Below are positions 42,611 through 51,925 of a stretch of 64,000 bases of DNA, one piece after another; the stretch's first letter is position 1; the number at the start of each line of letters is the position of its first letter. Source of the stretch: Kribbella rubisoli (GTDB taxonomy: Bacteria; Actinomycetota; Actinomycetes; Propionibacteriales; Kribbellaceae); the NCBI RefSeq assembly GCF_004217145.1, contig NZ_SHKR01000018.1, positions 356,351 through 420,350 on the forward strand, written 5' to 3'. Below the pieces are notes generated by a model, which did not search any database, had not been told where the DNA came from, and saw only the letters and a list, made by a program, of their open reading frames with translations. A program made the translations under genes and the position numbers.

Positions 42611-43585
42611 GTGCTCGACGTGCTCGGACTGGATGACTCCGAAGAACTGACGTACCGCGCCCTCGTCGAGGTGCCGTCGTACGACGCTGCCGAGCTCGCC
42701 GCCCGACTCGGCTGCCACCCGATCGAGGCCGCCCGCTCGCTCACCGCGTTGGAGACGCTCGGCCTGGCTGCGAGGTCCAGCGGCAGCTCGGACCGGTACG
42801 TCGCCTCGCCGCCGTCGGTCGCTCTGGCTGCGCTGGCGGTGCAGCGCGAAGAGGAGCTGCGAAGAGCGCAGCGCGAGATCGAATCGCTGGCGGAGGTCTA
42901 CCGCGGTACGGACACCGAGCGGTCGGTCAGCGACGTGGTGGACGTGGTGCGCGGAGCCCATGCGGTCGGGCAGCGTTTCGCACAGCTGCAGATGTCGGCG
43001 CGGGAAGAGGTGCTCGGCTTCGTCAAGGCACAGATCGCGGTCGTGCCCCCGGAGGACAACAAGGAGGAGGACGCCGCGGTCACCCGAGGAGTGCGGTACC
43101 GCGTGCTGATCGAGCGGAGCGCGTTCAACCGCCCCGGCTTCTTCGCTGCCGCATCCGATTCATTGAACGCCGGCGAGGAGGTCCGCGTCGTACAGGAGCT
43201 TCCGATGCGGCTGCTGATCGTGGACCGGCGGATCGCCTTGGTGCCGTTGCTGTCAGGAGCCGGCAGCAGCATCGGTGCGCTCATCGTGCACAGCAGCGGC
43301 ATGCTCGACGCCCTGCTCGCGCTGTTCGACCGCGTCTGGCGCGACGGGCTCCCGCTCGTACTGGGCACGAACGGCATGGTGGAAGGCCCCACGGACGGTC
43401 TGCCCGACCTGGACGCCCGCATCCTCGGCTTACTCCTCGCAGGCCTCACCGACCAGGCAGTAGCCAACCAGCTCAACCTGTCCATGCGGACGGTCCAGCG
43501 CCGCGTCCGAGCGCTCATGGACCTCGTCTCCGCAGACACCCGCCTCCAGCTCGGGTTCCACGCCGCCCGCCGCGGCTGGATCTGA
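42611..43585 (+). CDS. TrmB/LuxR-type helix-turn-helix regulator beside the subtilase gene
   Basis: A 324-residue one-component regulator. The N-terminus resembles a TrmB-type winged helix (LTYRALVEVPSYDAAELAARLGCHPIEAARSLTALE), the middle is an alpha/beta sensor-like region, and the C-terminal 65 residues are a LuxR-type HTH (DLDARILGLLLAGLTDQAVANQLNLSMRTVQRRVRALMDLV). Start is GTG at 42611. It is divergent from the large protease gene with about 115 bp between starts, an arrangement frequent for protease-associated regulators in actinomycetes. The ligand is unknown. Confidence 0.82.
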   Translation: MLDVLGLDDSEELTYRALVEVPSYDAAELAARLGCHPIEAARSLTALETLGLAARSSGSSDRYVASPPSVALAALAVQREEELRRAQREIESLAEVYRGTDTERSVSDVVDVVRGAHAVGQRFAQLQMSAREEVLGFVKAQIAVVPPEDNKEEDAAVTRGVRYRVLIERSAFNRPGFFAAASDSLNAGEEVRVVQELPMRLLIVDRRIALVPLLSGAGSSIGALIVHSSGMLDALLALFDRVWRDGLPLVLGTNGMVEGPTDGLPDLDARILGLLLAGLTDQAVANQLNLSMRTVQRRVRALMDLVSADTRLQLGFHAARRGWI

Positions 43586-43712
43586 GCCGTTCAGGGTTGG
43601 TTCCGGGGATAACCCCCTGTCGATCGAGACCGAACGAGGGCAGACTCAGAGGCAGTTTGTCGACCGGTCTACTGGGGGTTGGCCGCTGATCAGCCAGGGA
43701 GGGCGATCGGCA

Positions 43713-44462
43713 ATGGAGGGGACAGTCACTCAAGTCGTCGAGGTTGTGGACGCGAAGGACCTCGTCCGCGTCTACGGCGAAGGCGACACCGCGGTGCACG
43801 CGCTGCGCGGTGTCGGCGTACGGATCGAGCCCGGTCAGCTGACCGCGGTGATGGGACCGTCCGGGTCGGGCAAGTCGACGCTGATGCACATCCTGGCCGG
43901 GCTGGACCGGCCGACATCCGGCTCGGTCAAGATCGACGGTATCGAGATCACGACGCTCGGTGACGACGCGCTGACCAAGCTCCGCCGTCGGCACATCGGT
44001 TTCATCTTCCAGTTCTTCAACCTGCTACCGATGCTCACCGCGCGCGACAACATCCTGCTGCCGCTGACGATCGCCGGCACGAAGCCGGATCAGGAGTTCT
44101 TCGACACTCTCGTCGACCGGGTCGGTCTGGCCGACCGCCTCGAGCACCGTCCGGCCGAACTGTCCGGCGGCCAGCAACAGCGGGTCGCGATCGCGCGGGC
44201 CCTGGTCTCGCGGCCGACCGTGGTGTTCGCCGACGAGCCGACCGGCAACCTCGACTCCCGGACCAGCGGCGAGATCCTGTCGCTGATGCGCTCCTCGGTC
44301 GAGGAGTACGGCCAGACCACGGTCATGGTGACGCACGATGCCAAGGCCGCTGCGATGGCCGACCGGGTTCTCTACCTGGCTGACGGCGAGATCGTGAAGG
44401 AGACCGGCCGGTCCAACCAGCACGAGATCCTGCAGATCATCGATACCCTGGATCTGCAGTGA
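43713..44462 (+). CDS. ABC transporter ATP-binding protein (MacB/LolD-type)
   Basis: A 249-residue ATPase with Walker A MGPSGSGKSTLMHILAGLDRP (about 47-67), Q-loop FIFQFFNLLP, signature LSGGQQQRVAIARAL, Walker B VVFADEPTGNLDSR and the H-loop MVTHDAKAA. The sequence order and the ADEPTGNLD motif fit the exporter/mechanotransmission class that pairs with FtsX-type permeases. ATG preceded by AGGGAGGG. The stop overlaps the permease start (GTGA). Confidence 0.92.
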   Translation: MEGTVTQVVEVVDAKDLVRVYGEGDTAVHALRGVGVRIEPGQLTAVMGPSGSGKSTLMHILAGLDRPTSGSVKIDGIEITTLGDDALTKLRRRHIGFIFQFFNLLPMLTARDNILLPLTIAGTKPDQEFFDTLVDRVGLADRLEHRPAELSGGQQQRVAIARALVSRPTVVFADEPTGNLDSRTSGEILSLMRSSVEEYGQTTVMVTHDAKAAAMADRVLYLADGEIVKETGRSNQHEILQIIDTLDLQ

Positions 44463-47116
44463 TCAAGTTCGCGCTCCAGGGTCTGCTGGCCCGCAAGTTG
44501 CGGACAGCACTGACCGCGATCGGCGTCGTCCTCGGGGTCGCGCTGATCTCGGGCACCTACGTGCTGACCGATTCGATCACGTCCGCCTTCGACTCGATCT
44601 TCACCCAGAACTACAAGAACACCGACGCCGCGATCACCGGCAAGAACGCGATCGACGCGTCCGAGGACGGGACGGTGCCGGCCCCGCCGTTCGACGCGGG
44701 TCTGCTCGCGACGGTCCGCGGGCTGCCCGAGGTCGGTGCGGCCGGCGGCGCGGTGAGCGGCGAGGCGCAGCTGATCGGCAAGGACGGCAAGTCGATCGTC
44801 TTCGGCGGCGCCCCGAACCTCGGTTTCAGCGTCGACCCGGCGCTGCCCCAGTTCAACTCGCTCACCCTCGTGTCGGGAGCCTGGCCGACGGGCGATCAGG
44901 TCGTGATCGACACGAAAACCGCCAAGGAGAAGGGATTCACGACCGGCGACACGATCGGTGTACAGGCTCGCGGTGCAGCCGAGCAGATGAAGATCTCCGG
45001 GCTGGTCGAGTTCGGTGCGGTGTCGTCGATCGGCGGCGCGACGCTGGCCGGTTTCGACCTCGGGACCGCGCAGCAACTGTTCGACAAGACCGGCAAGCTG
45101 GACCAGATCCTGATCGCGACCAAGTCCGGAACGAGCGAGCAGCAGATGCTCGAGGCCGTACGGCGAATCCTGCCCGCGGCGACGCAGGTCCGGACCGCCG
45201 ACGAACAGGCCAAGGAAGACGCGGCCGGTACGTCGAGCTTCCTGAGCTTCCTGCAGACGTTCCTGCTGGTCTTCGGCGGGATCGCCTTGTTCGTCGGATC
45301 GTTCGTGATCGCGAACTCGCTGTCGATCACGATCGCCCAGCGAACCCGTGAGTTCGCGACCCTGCGCACCCTCGGCGCCTCGCGCCGTCAGTTGCTCGGC
45401 ACGGTCGTGCTCGAGGCGCTGGTGACTGGTTTCGTCGCGTCGGTGGCCGGACTGTTCCTCGGGCTCGCGATCGCGACCGGGTTGTTCAAGTTGTTCGACG
45501 CGGTCGGTTTCACACTGCCGAACAACGGTTTGGTGTTCCAGACCCGGACGATCGTGGTCGCGCTGATCGTCGGCGTTCTCGTCACCGTCCTGGCGAGTCT
45601 GCGGCCGGCGTGGCGGGCGACCCGGGTGCCGCCGATCGCGGCCGTCCGCGAGGGCGCGACGCTGGCGCCCGGACGGTTGAATCGCTATCGGCCGGTAGGC
45701 GCCGCCTTGCTCGCCGTGGGTGGGATCGCGCTCGTGCTGGTCGGGCTGTTCGCCGACGGACTGTCGACCAAGACTCTGCTGGTGTTGCTCGGCGCCGGGG
45801 TGTTGCTGCTGTTCATCGGCATCGCTCTGTTCTCCGCCCGGCTCGTCCGGCCACTGGCCACGGTGTCCGATCCGATCGCACGCTGGTCGGTCGTCGTACT
45901 GACCGCACTGATCTGGCCGTTCTTCCTGGTTCCGTTGTGGCTGGTACGTCGTCTCTTCGGCCGGCGCACCGAGTTCCCCGGCGTCCTGCCCGACGGTCCG
46001 GCCGTGGCCATCGGCGGCCAGAACAGCCGGCGGGATCCACATCGGACCGCATCCACCGCGGCGGCGCTCATGATCGGGCTGGCCCTGGTCACGCTGGTCG
46101 CCACCTTGGGCGCGGGTCTGATCAGGCCGTTCGAGCAGGCGGTCGACGGGATCTTCAGCGCCGACTACGCGATCACCGCCCAGAACAACTTCAGCCCGCT
46201 GCCGCCACCGGTCGCAGCCGAGATCGCGAAGGTGCCCGGGGTCGACAAGGTGACCAGTGTGCGCGGCGGCGAGGCGAAGGCGTTCGGCAAGACGATCACG
46301 ATCACCGCCGTCGACCCACAGGCTCCGGAGCTGCTCACCTTCGACTGGCGTTCCGGATCGCAGGCGTCACTCGGTGAGCTCGGCGCCGACGGTGCGATCG
46401 TCGATGCGGCGTACGCCGACAGCCACGCGCTCGTGCTCGGGTCGCGCTTCCCGATGCAGACCGCCACCGGGAAGACCCTGCAGCTCGAGGTGAAGGGAGT
46501 CTTCCGGCCGCCGGCGGGCGGCTCGCCGTTCGGCAACGTGACGATCTCGACGGCGACGTTCGACGCGACGACCTCGCAGCCGCTGAATCTCTACACCTTC
46601 GTGAACATGAGCGGCGGCGTCACGGCTGCGAACACCGCGACCCTGAACGATGCCCTGAGCACCTTCCCGAATGCCAAGGCGCTGACCCGGGACGAGTTCA
46701 AGAAGGCGCAGACCGACGGCATCAAGAGCATCCTGAACGTGCTCTACGTGCTGCTCGCGTTGTCGGTGCTGGTCAGCCTGTTCGGCATCGTCAACACGCT
46801 GGTGCTGACGGTCTTCGAGCGGACCCGCGAGCTCGGCATGCTGCGCGCCATCGGCCTGACCCGCGGCCAGGTGAAGAAGATGATCAGGCAGGAGAGCGTG
46901 ATCACGGCGCTGATCGGCGCGGTGATCGGGATCGTCCTCGGTCTGGTGCTCGCCTCGCTCCTGGCTGCACGGCTGGACGAGATCTCGTTCACGATTCCGG
47001 TCGCCCAGCTGGTGATCTTTGCCGTCGTCTCGGTGGTGGTCGGGATCTTCGCCGCGATCTGGCCGGCCCGCCGGGCCGCCAAACTCGATCCACTCGAAGC
47101 TCTCCAATACGAGTAG
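44459..47116 (+). CDS. FtsX/MacB-type ABC transporter permease
   Basis: An 885-residue permease. After an N-terminal membrane helix (LTAIGVVLGVALISGTYVL) comes a large extracytoplasmic domain (~220 residues). Three helices (about 260-385), a central pair (about 415-455 and 480-500), a second large extracytoplasmic domain and three C-terminal helices follow, a duplicated 4+4-type arrangement. Conserved FtsX motifs include RTREFATLRTLGASRRQL and RTRELGMLRAIGLTRGQV. With the coupled ATPase it probably exports or extracts a lipid or peptide rather than importing. A lipoprotein gene follows 27 bases later. Confidence 0.9.
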   Translation: MIKFALQGLLARKLRTALTAIGVVLGVALISGTYVLTDSITSAFDSIFTQNYKNTDAAITGKNAIDASEDGTVPAPPFDAGLLATVRGLPEVGAAGGAVSGEAQLIGKDGKSIVFGGAPNLGFSVDPALPQFNSLTLVSGAWPTGDQVVIDTKTAKEKGFTTGDTIGVQARGAAEQMKISGLVEFGAVSSIGGATLAGFDLGTAQQLFDKTGKLDQILIATKSGTSEQQMLEAVRRILPAATQVRTADEQAKEDAAGTSSFLSFLQTFLLVFGGIALFVGSFVIANSLSITIAQRTREFATLRTLGASRRQLLGTVVLEALVTGFVASVAGLFLGLAIATGLFKLFDAVGFTLPNNGLVFQTRTIVVALIVGVLVTVLASLRPAWRATRVPPIAAVREGATLAPGRLNRYRPVGAALLAVGGIALVLVGLFADGLSTKTLLVLLGAGVLLLFIGIALFSARLVRPLATVSDPIARWSVVVLTALIWPFFLVPLWLVRRLFGRRTEFPGVLPDGPAVAIGGQNSRRDPHRTASTAAALMIGLALVTLVATLGAGLIRPFEQAVDGIFSADYAITAQNNFSPLPPPVAAEIAKVPGVDKVTSVRGGEAKAFGKTITITAVDPQAPELLTFDWRSGSQASLGELGADGAIVDAAYADSHALVLGSRFPMQTATGKTLQLEVKGVFRPPAGGSPFGNVTISTATFDATTSQPLNLYTFVNMSGGVTAANTATLNDALSTFPNAKALTRDEFKKAQTDGIKSILNVLYVLLALSVLVSLFGIVNTLVLTVFERTRELGMLRAIGLTRGQVKKMIRQESVITALIGAVIGIVLGLVLASLLAARLDEISFTIPVAQLVIFAVVSVVVGIFAAIWPARRAAKLDPLEALQYE

Positions 47117-47143
47117 ACCTCTGCGCTGCTAGCTTCCCGGACT

Positions 47144-47860
47144 GTGAAACGGATTGCCGCCCTCACCGTTCTGCTCGTCCTTGCCGGCTGCTCGACGGTC
47201 GATTCGAAGGACATTCGCACCAGCGGAATCACCGCCGACTACGTGGTCACGCTGCCCGAGTCGACCGACGCCACTGACGTGAGTGCCTCGTTTCGCGTTG
47301 GCACGTTGACGTTTGTCGAGATGGGTGACGGTGAGTCGATCGAGGCGAGTGGTGGGGGCAAGGACGTCGATCTGAAGCACCACCGGTCGGCCGGCGTCAC
47401 CGACTACACCGGGCAGTTGGACGGCGTGGTCGATCCGGGTACCGAGATCACCTTCAGCCTCAAGCGCGGCAGCGGTGACGATGCGGCACCGCAGTCCATG
47501 GTCAAGCTTCCCGAGCGCGTGCGGTTGACCAGTCCGCTCGCCGGTACGACGTACTCGCGCCGGTCCGCCGTTTCGGTGCGTTTCGAGAGCCAACCGTCGC
47601 AGCTGCCGTCTGTCCTCACGTGGACCGGGCAGTGCATCCAGACGGGCAGCCTGCAGTTGGAGCCCGGCCGTACGTCGGTGTCCATCCCCGTCGGGTCGAT
47701 CAGACCGCTCGCGACCACACCGACACCGGGGACCACGACGACCTGTCCCGTGGACATCACGCTCACCCGGCGTACCGAAGGCACGCTGGACAAGGCCTTC
47801 AAGGACGGCGCGATCACTGCGGAGAGTCAGTCGGTACGGCGGATCGGTTCCGCTCCGTAG
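47144..47860 (+). CDS. Lipoprotein of unknown function
   Basis: A 238-residue exported lipoprotein: signal VKRIAALTVLLVLAGC with the lipobox Cys16. The mature part is beta-rich with repeated Thr/Ser/Gly stretches (TTPTPGTTTTCPVDITLTRRTEG) and two further cysteines (about 168 and 206) that could form a disulfide. Start is GTG. It follows the ABC exporter by 27 bases and may be its accessory or a cell-surface partner. No family recognised. Confidence 0.65.
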   Translation: MKRIAALTVLLVLAGCSTVDSKDIRTSGITADYVVTLPESTDATDVSASFRVGTLTFVEMGDGESIEASGGGKDVDLKHHRSAGVTDYTGQLDGVVDPGTEITFSLKRGSGDDAAPQSMVKLPERVRLTSPLAGTTYSRRSAVSVRFESQPSQLPSVLTWTGQCIQTGSLQLEPGRTSVSIPVGSIRPLATTPTPGTTTTCPVDITLTRRTEGTLDKAFKDGAITAESQSVRRIGSAP

Positions 47861-47957
47861 GGGATTGGTCACTTGTTGGCTACCTTCGCGGGGAGATGGG
47901 TATTCCTATGGCAGACAGCCTCAGGAATGTCCCGCCCCCTCCGGAAGGAACCCCCTC

Positions 47958-49736
47958 ATGCGCCGCCTTCCCCGCGCACTGCTTCCGTGCGCGCTGATCG
48001 CCGGACTGCTGCTTCCGGCCGCCCCGGCCGCCGCCCACCGTGGCGACTTCGACATCCAGGCCCACCGTGGCGGCCTCGGGCTCACCGTGGAGAGCACGAT
48101 CGCGTCGTTCTCGCACGGTCTGGAGCTCGGCGTCAGCACGCTCGAGCTCGACGTGCAGATCACCCAGGACGGGTACGCCGTCGTGACCCACGACCGCAAG
48201 GTCGACGGCAAGAAGTGCCGCGACACCGCGCCGTACACCCCGGGCGACCCGGAGTACCCCTACGTCGGCAAGTTCATCAACACGCTGTCGCTGAAGCAGG
48301 TCAAGCAGCTCGACTGCGGCTCACTGCTGCAAGCGAACTTCCCGGAGCAGCAGCCCGATCCGGGCGCCCGGATGCCGGAGCTGCGCGACATCTTCGCGCT
48401 CGTGCACCGCTACCGCGCGTACGGCGTGAAGCTGAACGTGGAGACCAAGGTCGAGGCCGGCGCGCCGACGGAGACCGCGCCGCGTGAGCAGTTCGTCCAG
48501 GTGGTCGCCAGTGAGATCCGTAAGGCGAACATCGCCCGCCAGGTGACGATCCAGAGCTTCGACTGGGGCTCGCTGATGCGGATGCACCAGGTGATGCCGC
48601 AGCTGCCGCTGGTCGCGCTGGACAACTTCGACTTCCTGCAGGTCGGCAAGCCCGGCAAGTCGCCGTGGCTGGGCGGTATCGACATCGACGACTTCGGCGG
48701 CGACCCGATCAAGGCGGTCAAGTCCTTCGGCGCGTCCGCGATCTCGCCGGTCGACGGGTTCCCGCAGGGCGGCAAGATCACCGATCCGGCGTTCCGTCCG
48801 TACTTCACCAAGGCCACCGTCAAGGCGGCACACAAGGCCGGCCTCAAGGTCGTCCCGTGGACCGTCGACGACCCGGCCACCGTCAAGTGGTTCGTCGACC
48901 AGGGCGTCGACGGCATCATCAGCGACTACCCGGACCGCGTGCGCGACGTCGTACGGTCCGAAGGCATCCCGCTCCCCCCGTCGTACGACGCCCCCGCCGT
49001 ACGGGCGTTGCCGTCGGCGCATGCGCACAACGACTACGACCACCGGCGGCCGTTGCAGGATGCGCTGGACCGTGGGTTCAACAGCGTCGAGGCGGACGTG
49101 TGGCTGGTCGACGGTGAGCTGCGCGTCGCACACGACCTCGCTGACGCCAAGCCCGGTCGCAACCTGGAAAGCCTGTACCTCAAGCCGCTCGCGGACCAGG
49201 TCCGGCAGAACCACGGGCAGGTGTACAAGCACGGTCAGGACTTCCAGTTGCTCATCGACATCAAGAGCGACGGCCCGTCGACGTACGCCGCCGTCGACAA
49301 GGCGCTGGCGAAGTACCGCGGGATCAGCACAGTCTTCGTCAACGGTCGCGTGCACGAAGGCGCCGTCACGTCCGTCATCAGCGGCAACCGCCCGCTGGAC
49401 GACCTGAAGGCCCAGAAGATCCGGTACGCCGGGTACGACGGCCGGCTTGGAGACCTGCAGTCCGGCATGCCGGCGTCGTTGATGCCGCTGGTCAGCGACA
49501 ACTGGTCCAACGTGTTCACCTGGCGTGGCGTCGGTCCGATGCCGGAGGCCGAGAGGACCAAGCTGCACGACATTGTGATCAGCGCACACCACGCCGGCTA
49601 CAAGGTCCGCTTCTGGGAGACCCCCGACACTCCGGGCGCTGCCCGCGAGGCACTGTGGCGCGAACTGGTCGCCGCGAACGTCGACTACATCAACACCGAC
49701 GACCTGCACGGACTGGAGGACTTCCTCCGCGGCTAG
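47958..49736 (+). CDS. Secreted glycerophosphodiester phosphodiesterase with two tandem GDPD-like domains
   Basis: A 592-residue exported protein. The signal peptide (RALLPCALIAGLLLPAAPAAA) is followed by a canonical GDPD domain (about 30-345): His36-Arg37 of AHRGG, Glu45, Glu63/Asp65 in LELDVQ, and His78 in VTHD. The second half (about 355-592) begins SAHAHNDYDHRRPLQDALDRGF with NSVEADVWL and RVAHDLADAKP, a PI-PLC/GDPD-like barrel of a different subgroup. Such enzymes release glycerol-phosphate from deacylated lipids outside the cell. The ATG at 47958 is chosen for its GGAAGGAA ribosome binding site. The stop shares CTAG with the convergent gene. Confidence 0.85.
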   Translation: MRRLPRALLPCALIAGLLLPAAPAAAHRGDFDIQAHRGGLGLTVESTIASFSHGLELGVSTLELDVQITQDGYAVVTHDRKVDGKKCRDTAPYTPGDPEYPYVGKFINTLSLKQVKQLDCGSLLQANFPEQQPDPGARMPELRDIFALVHRYRAYGVKLNVETKVEAGAPTETAPREQFVQVVASEIRKANIARQVTIQSFDWGSLMRMHQVMPQLPLVALDNFDFLQVGKPGKSPWLGGIDIDDFGGDPIKAVKSFGASAISPVDGFPQGGKITDPAFRPYFTKATVKAAHKAGLKVVPWTVDDPATVKWFVDQGVDGIISDYPDRVRDVVRSEGIPLPPSYDAPAVRALPSAHAHNDYDHRRPLQDALDRGFNSVEADVWLVDGELRVAHDLADAKPGRNLESLYLKPLADQVRQNHGQVYKHGQDFQLLIDIKSDGPSTYAAVDKALAKYRGISTVFVNGRVHEGAVTSVISGNRPLDDLKAQKIRYAGYDGRLGDLQSGMPASLMPLVSDNWSNVFTWRGVGPMPEAERTKLHDIVISAHHAGYKVRFWETPDTPGAAREALWRELVAANVDYINTDDLHGLEDFLRG

Positions 49737-50782
49737 GGCCTGACCTCCGTGAGGGCGGTGAAGTCTCCGCCCTCACGGAACGCCTTGCGCTGTTTGACCG
49801 CGCCGTTGCCGTCTGTGAGCGCACGGCGCAGTCCGTCGTCAACCAGGTCCACGACGTCGAGCTCTCGCAGCGCTGGTTCGACGTGTCGCCGCAGCCTTTG
49901 CAGGACCTCGGCCATCGGCAGCGGCTCGGCAGTGCGGACGTCCAGACCATTGGCGGTGAGTCCGTCGCGGGCAGCCAGCCAGTACGCGGCCCGCAGTACC
50001 TCGGGCTCGAGCCTCGGCCCCTGGCCGCCGTCCTCCAGCGCTGTCATCACCAGTGCGCGGATCAGCGTGGCCAGCAGGACGGTTTCGTCAACGCTCAGCG
50101 GTACGTCGCTGACGCGCACCTCCACCGTCGGCAAGTGCGACGACGGACGGATGTCCCAATAGACCATCTGCTCGTCCATGAGCGTGCCTGCGGCCAGATG
50201 CATGCTCACGAGCGCGTCGAAGTGCTCCAACGACTCCAGGTACGGCGGTGGGCCGGCGCACGGCCACCTGGTCGTCATCAGCCACCGCCAGCTCGCGAAG
50301 CCGGTGTCACGGCCCAGATAGATCGGAGAGTTCGCAGTGAGGGCCAGGAGCGTCGGAAGCCATGGCCGTACGTGATTGCTGGCTCTGACGGCGGCCTGCT
50401 TGTCCGGGACCTCGACGTGGACGTGGCACCCGCAGACGCCCTGCTCACGCGCCAGCAGCCCCCACCGCTGCTCCAGCTCCTGGTAGCGCGCCTTTCTGGT
50501 GATCGGCTGCGCCGCGTCACCCTGTGGAGGCACTGCGATCGCCAGCAACCGTGCGCCTTCGTCTGCTGCGGCCTGGGCGAGTTTGGCACGCATATCCGAC
50601 AGGTGCCCCCGCAGCTCAGCCGCAGTTGCGCAGACCGGTGAATTGATCTCCACCATGGCGCGCGTCAGCTCCAGCTCGACATCTGGCAGGTCAGCCACGA
50701 CGGCCTTGCTGCGTGGCAGCGGATTGCCGGTGGCGGAAACCAGCAGGAGCTCTTCTTCTACTCCGAACGACGGAACCCTCAC
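49733..50782 (-). CDS. YbdK-type carboxylate-amine ligase / glutamate-cysteine ligase-like
   Basis: A 349-residue member of the ATP-grasp-like glutamate-cysteine ligase family 2 (YbdK): VPSFGVEEELLLVSATG at the start, ELTRAMVEINSPVCATAAEL, GCHVHVEVPDKQAAVRASNHVRPWLPTLLALTANSP, and PTVEVRVSDVPLSVDETVLLATL. In actinobacteria, paralogues form various peptide-like bonds and are not necessarily glutathione-related. The GTG at 50782 is taken as start because VRVPSFGVEEEL is the usual family N-terminus. The stop is convergent with the phosphodiesterase, sharing CTAG; the start is divergent, 34 bp from the HipA-like gene. Confidence 0.82.
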   Translation of the reverse strand: MRVPSFGVEEELLLVSATGNPLPRSKAVVADLPDVELELTRAMVEINSPVCATAAELRGHLSDMRAKLAQAAADEGARLLAIAVPPQGDAAQPITRKARYQELEQRWGLLAREQGVCGCHVHVEVPDKQAAVRASNHVRPWLPTLLALTANSPIYLGRDTGFASWRWLMTTRWPCAGPPPYLESLEHFDALVSMHLAAGTLMDEQMVYWDIRPSSHLPTVEVRVSDVPLSVDETVLLATLIRALVMTALEDGGQGPRLEPEVLRAAYWLAARDGLTANGLDVRTAEPLPMAEVLQRLRRHVEPALRELDVVDLVDDGLRRALTDGNGAVKQRKAFREGGDFTALTEVRP

Positions 50783-50816
50783 GCCGGCCAGGTACCCATG
50801 GCCTAAGCTCTCCGGC
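50783..50816. promoter_or_regulatory. 34-bp divergent promoter region, probably leaderless on both sides
   Basis: The two starts are flanked by mirrored CACGCCGG (50780-50787) and CCGGCGTG (50812-50819). A -10-like TAAGCT (50804-50809) ends 7 bases before the plus start, and TACCTG on the minus strand ends 6 bases before the minus start, so both transcripts would begin at or near the start codon. Confidence 0.45.
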
Positions 50817-51554
50817 GTGAGTCTGCCTGTTGTTACCGCGACCCGGTACGTGCTGCCGTTGCGTGAGGGCGGGTCGTTGCCTGGTGTTGTCGAGGGCAAC
50901 GATCTCGGCACCTACGTGATCAAGTTCCACGGCGCCGGCCAGGGCCCGAAGGCGCTGGTGGCCGAGGTGATCGTCGGGGAGCTGTTCCGCCGCCTCGGCC
51001 TGCGGGTGCCGGAGCTGAAACTGATCCAGCTCGACCCCGCGATCGGCAGGTCCGAGCCGGACTTCGAGATCCAGGAGCTGCTGATCCGCAGCGCCGGCCT
51101 GAACCTGGCCGTCGACTTCCTGCCGGGCTCCTTCGGGTACGACGGCTCGGCGGGCAACCCCGGTGACGAGGCGATGGCGCGGATCCTGTGGCTGGATGCG
51201 TTCGTGGCGAACGTGGACCGGTCGTGGCGCAACACGAACCTGCTGGTGTGGCACAAGAACCTGTGGCTGATCGACCACGGCGCGGCGCTGTACTTCCATC
51301 ACTCGTGGATGTCCGCGGAGAAGTTCGCTTCGTTACCGTACGACGCCTCGGACCACGTCTTCTCCGTTGCGGTGCCCGGGGTGGCGAAGGTGGACGCCGA
51401 GTTGGCCGCGGCCATCACACCGTCGCTGCTCGAGGAGGTCATCGCCCTGGTGCCGGACGAGTGGATCGAGCCTGGTGATCGGGAGCGGTATCTCGGACAT
51501 CTATTGGCTCGGCTCGACCAGCGGTCGGCTTGGGTGCCCGGAGGTGCTCGATGA
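50817..51554 (+). CDS. HipA-like kinase-domain protein
   Basis: A 245-residue single-domain protein of the HipA-like group. Visible kinase-like landmarks are GTYVIKFHGAGQGPKALVAEVIVGELFRRLGL (nucleotide-side lysine), WLDAFVANVDRSWRNTNLL (catalytic-loop-like D and N) and LWLIDHGAALYF (DxG-like metal motif). There is no HipB-type antitoxin gene; instead the stop overlaps the start of a DUF3037 gene, a pairing that I believe is common for this group. It may phosphorylate an unknown target; whether it is toxic cannot be told. Confidence 0.75.
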   Translation: MSLPVVTATRYVLPLREGGSLPGVVEGNDLGTYVIKFHGAGQGPKALVAEVIVGELFRRLGLRVPELKLIQLDPAIGRSEPDFEIQELLIRSAGLNLAVDFLPGSFGYDGSAGNPGDEAMARILWLDAFVANVDRSWRNTNLLVWHKNLWLIDHGAALYFHHSWMSAEKFASLPYDASDHVFSVAVPGVAKVDAELAAAITPSLLEEVIALVPDEWIEPGDRERYLGHLLARLDQRSAWVPGGAR

Positions 51555-51925
51555 GTCCCTTCGACTACGTCATTCTGCGGGCTGCGCCGAGGATCCAGCG
51601 GGGCGAGTTCATCAACGTGGGCGCGGTGCTTTACTGCCGGGCGCTGGACTACCTGGGTGCCGGATGGGATGTGAAGCCGGAACGCCTGATGGCCCTGGAC
51701 CCGAACGTCGACGTTGACGTGGTCTGTGCGTCGCTGGATCAGATCCGGGCTGTCTGCGCTGGAGAGCCTGCTGGCGGGCCGGCTGCGGGCACCACGATCA
51801 GCGAGCGGTTCCGCTGGTTGGCTGCGCCTCGCAGTACCGTCGTACATCCCGGGCCGATCCACAGCGGGATCACTGAGGATCCCGCTGCGGATCTGGAGCG
51901 GTTGCTGGACGCCTTCGTGCGTTAG
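51551..51925 (+). CDS. DUF3037-family protein
   Basis: A 124-residue protein with the typical start MSPFDYVILRAAPRIQRGEFINVGAVLYCR and a C-terminal ERLLDAFVR, matching DUF3037 by pattern. The function of the family is unknown; the usual partner is a HipA-like kinase gene upstream, as here, with a 4-base ATGA overlap, so the two proteins are likely to act together. The stop overlaps the convergent phosphoglucomutase stop by 4 bases (TTAG). Confidence 0.75.
   Translation: MSPFDYVILRAAPRIQRGEFINVGAVLYCRALDYLGAGWDVKPERLMALDPNVDVDVVCASLDQIRAVCAGEPAGGPAAGTTISERFRWLAAPRSTVVHPGPIHSGITEDPAADLERLLDAFVR

Noticed and set aside
50817..51554. Classic HipBA toxin-antitoxin system
   Set aside because: There is no HipB-type helix-turn-helix gene, and the protein is much shorter than HipA.
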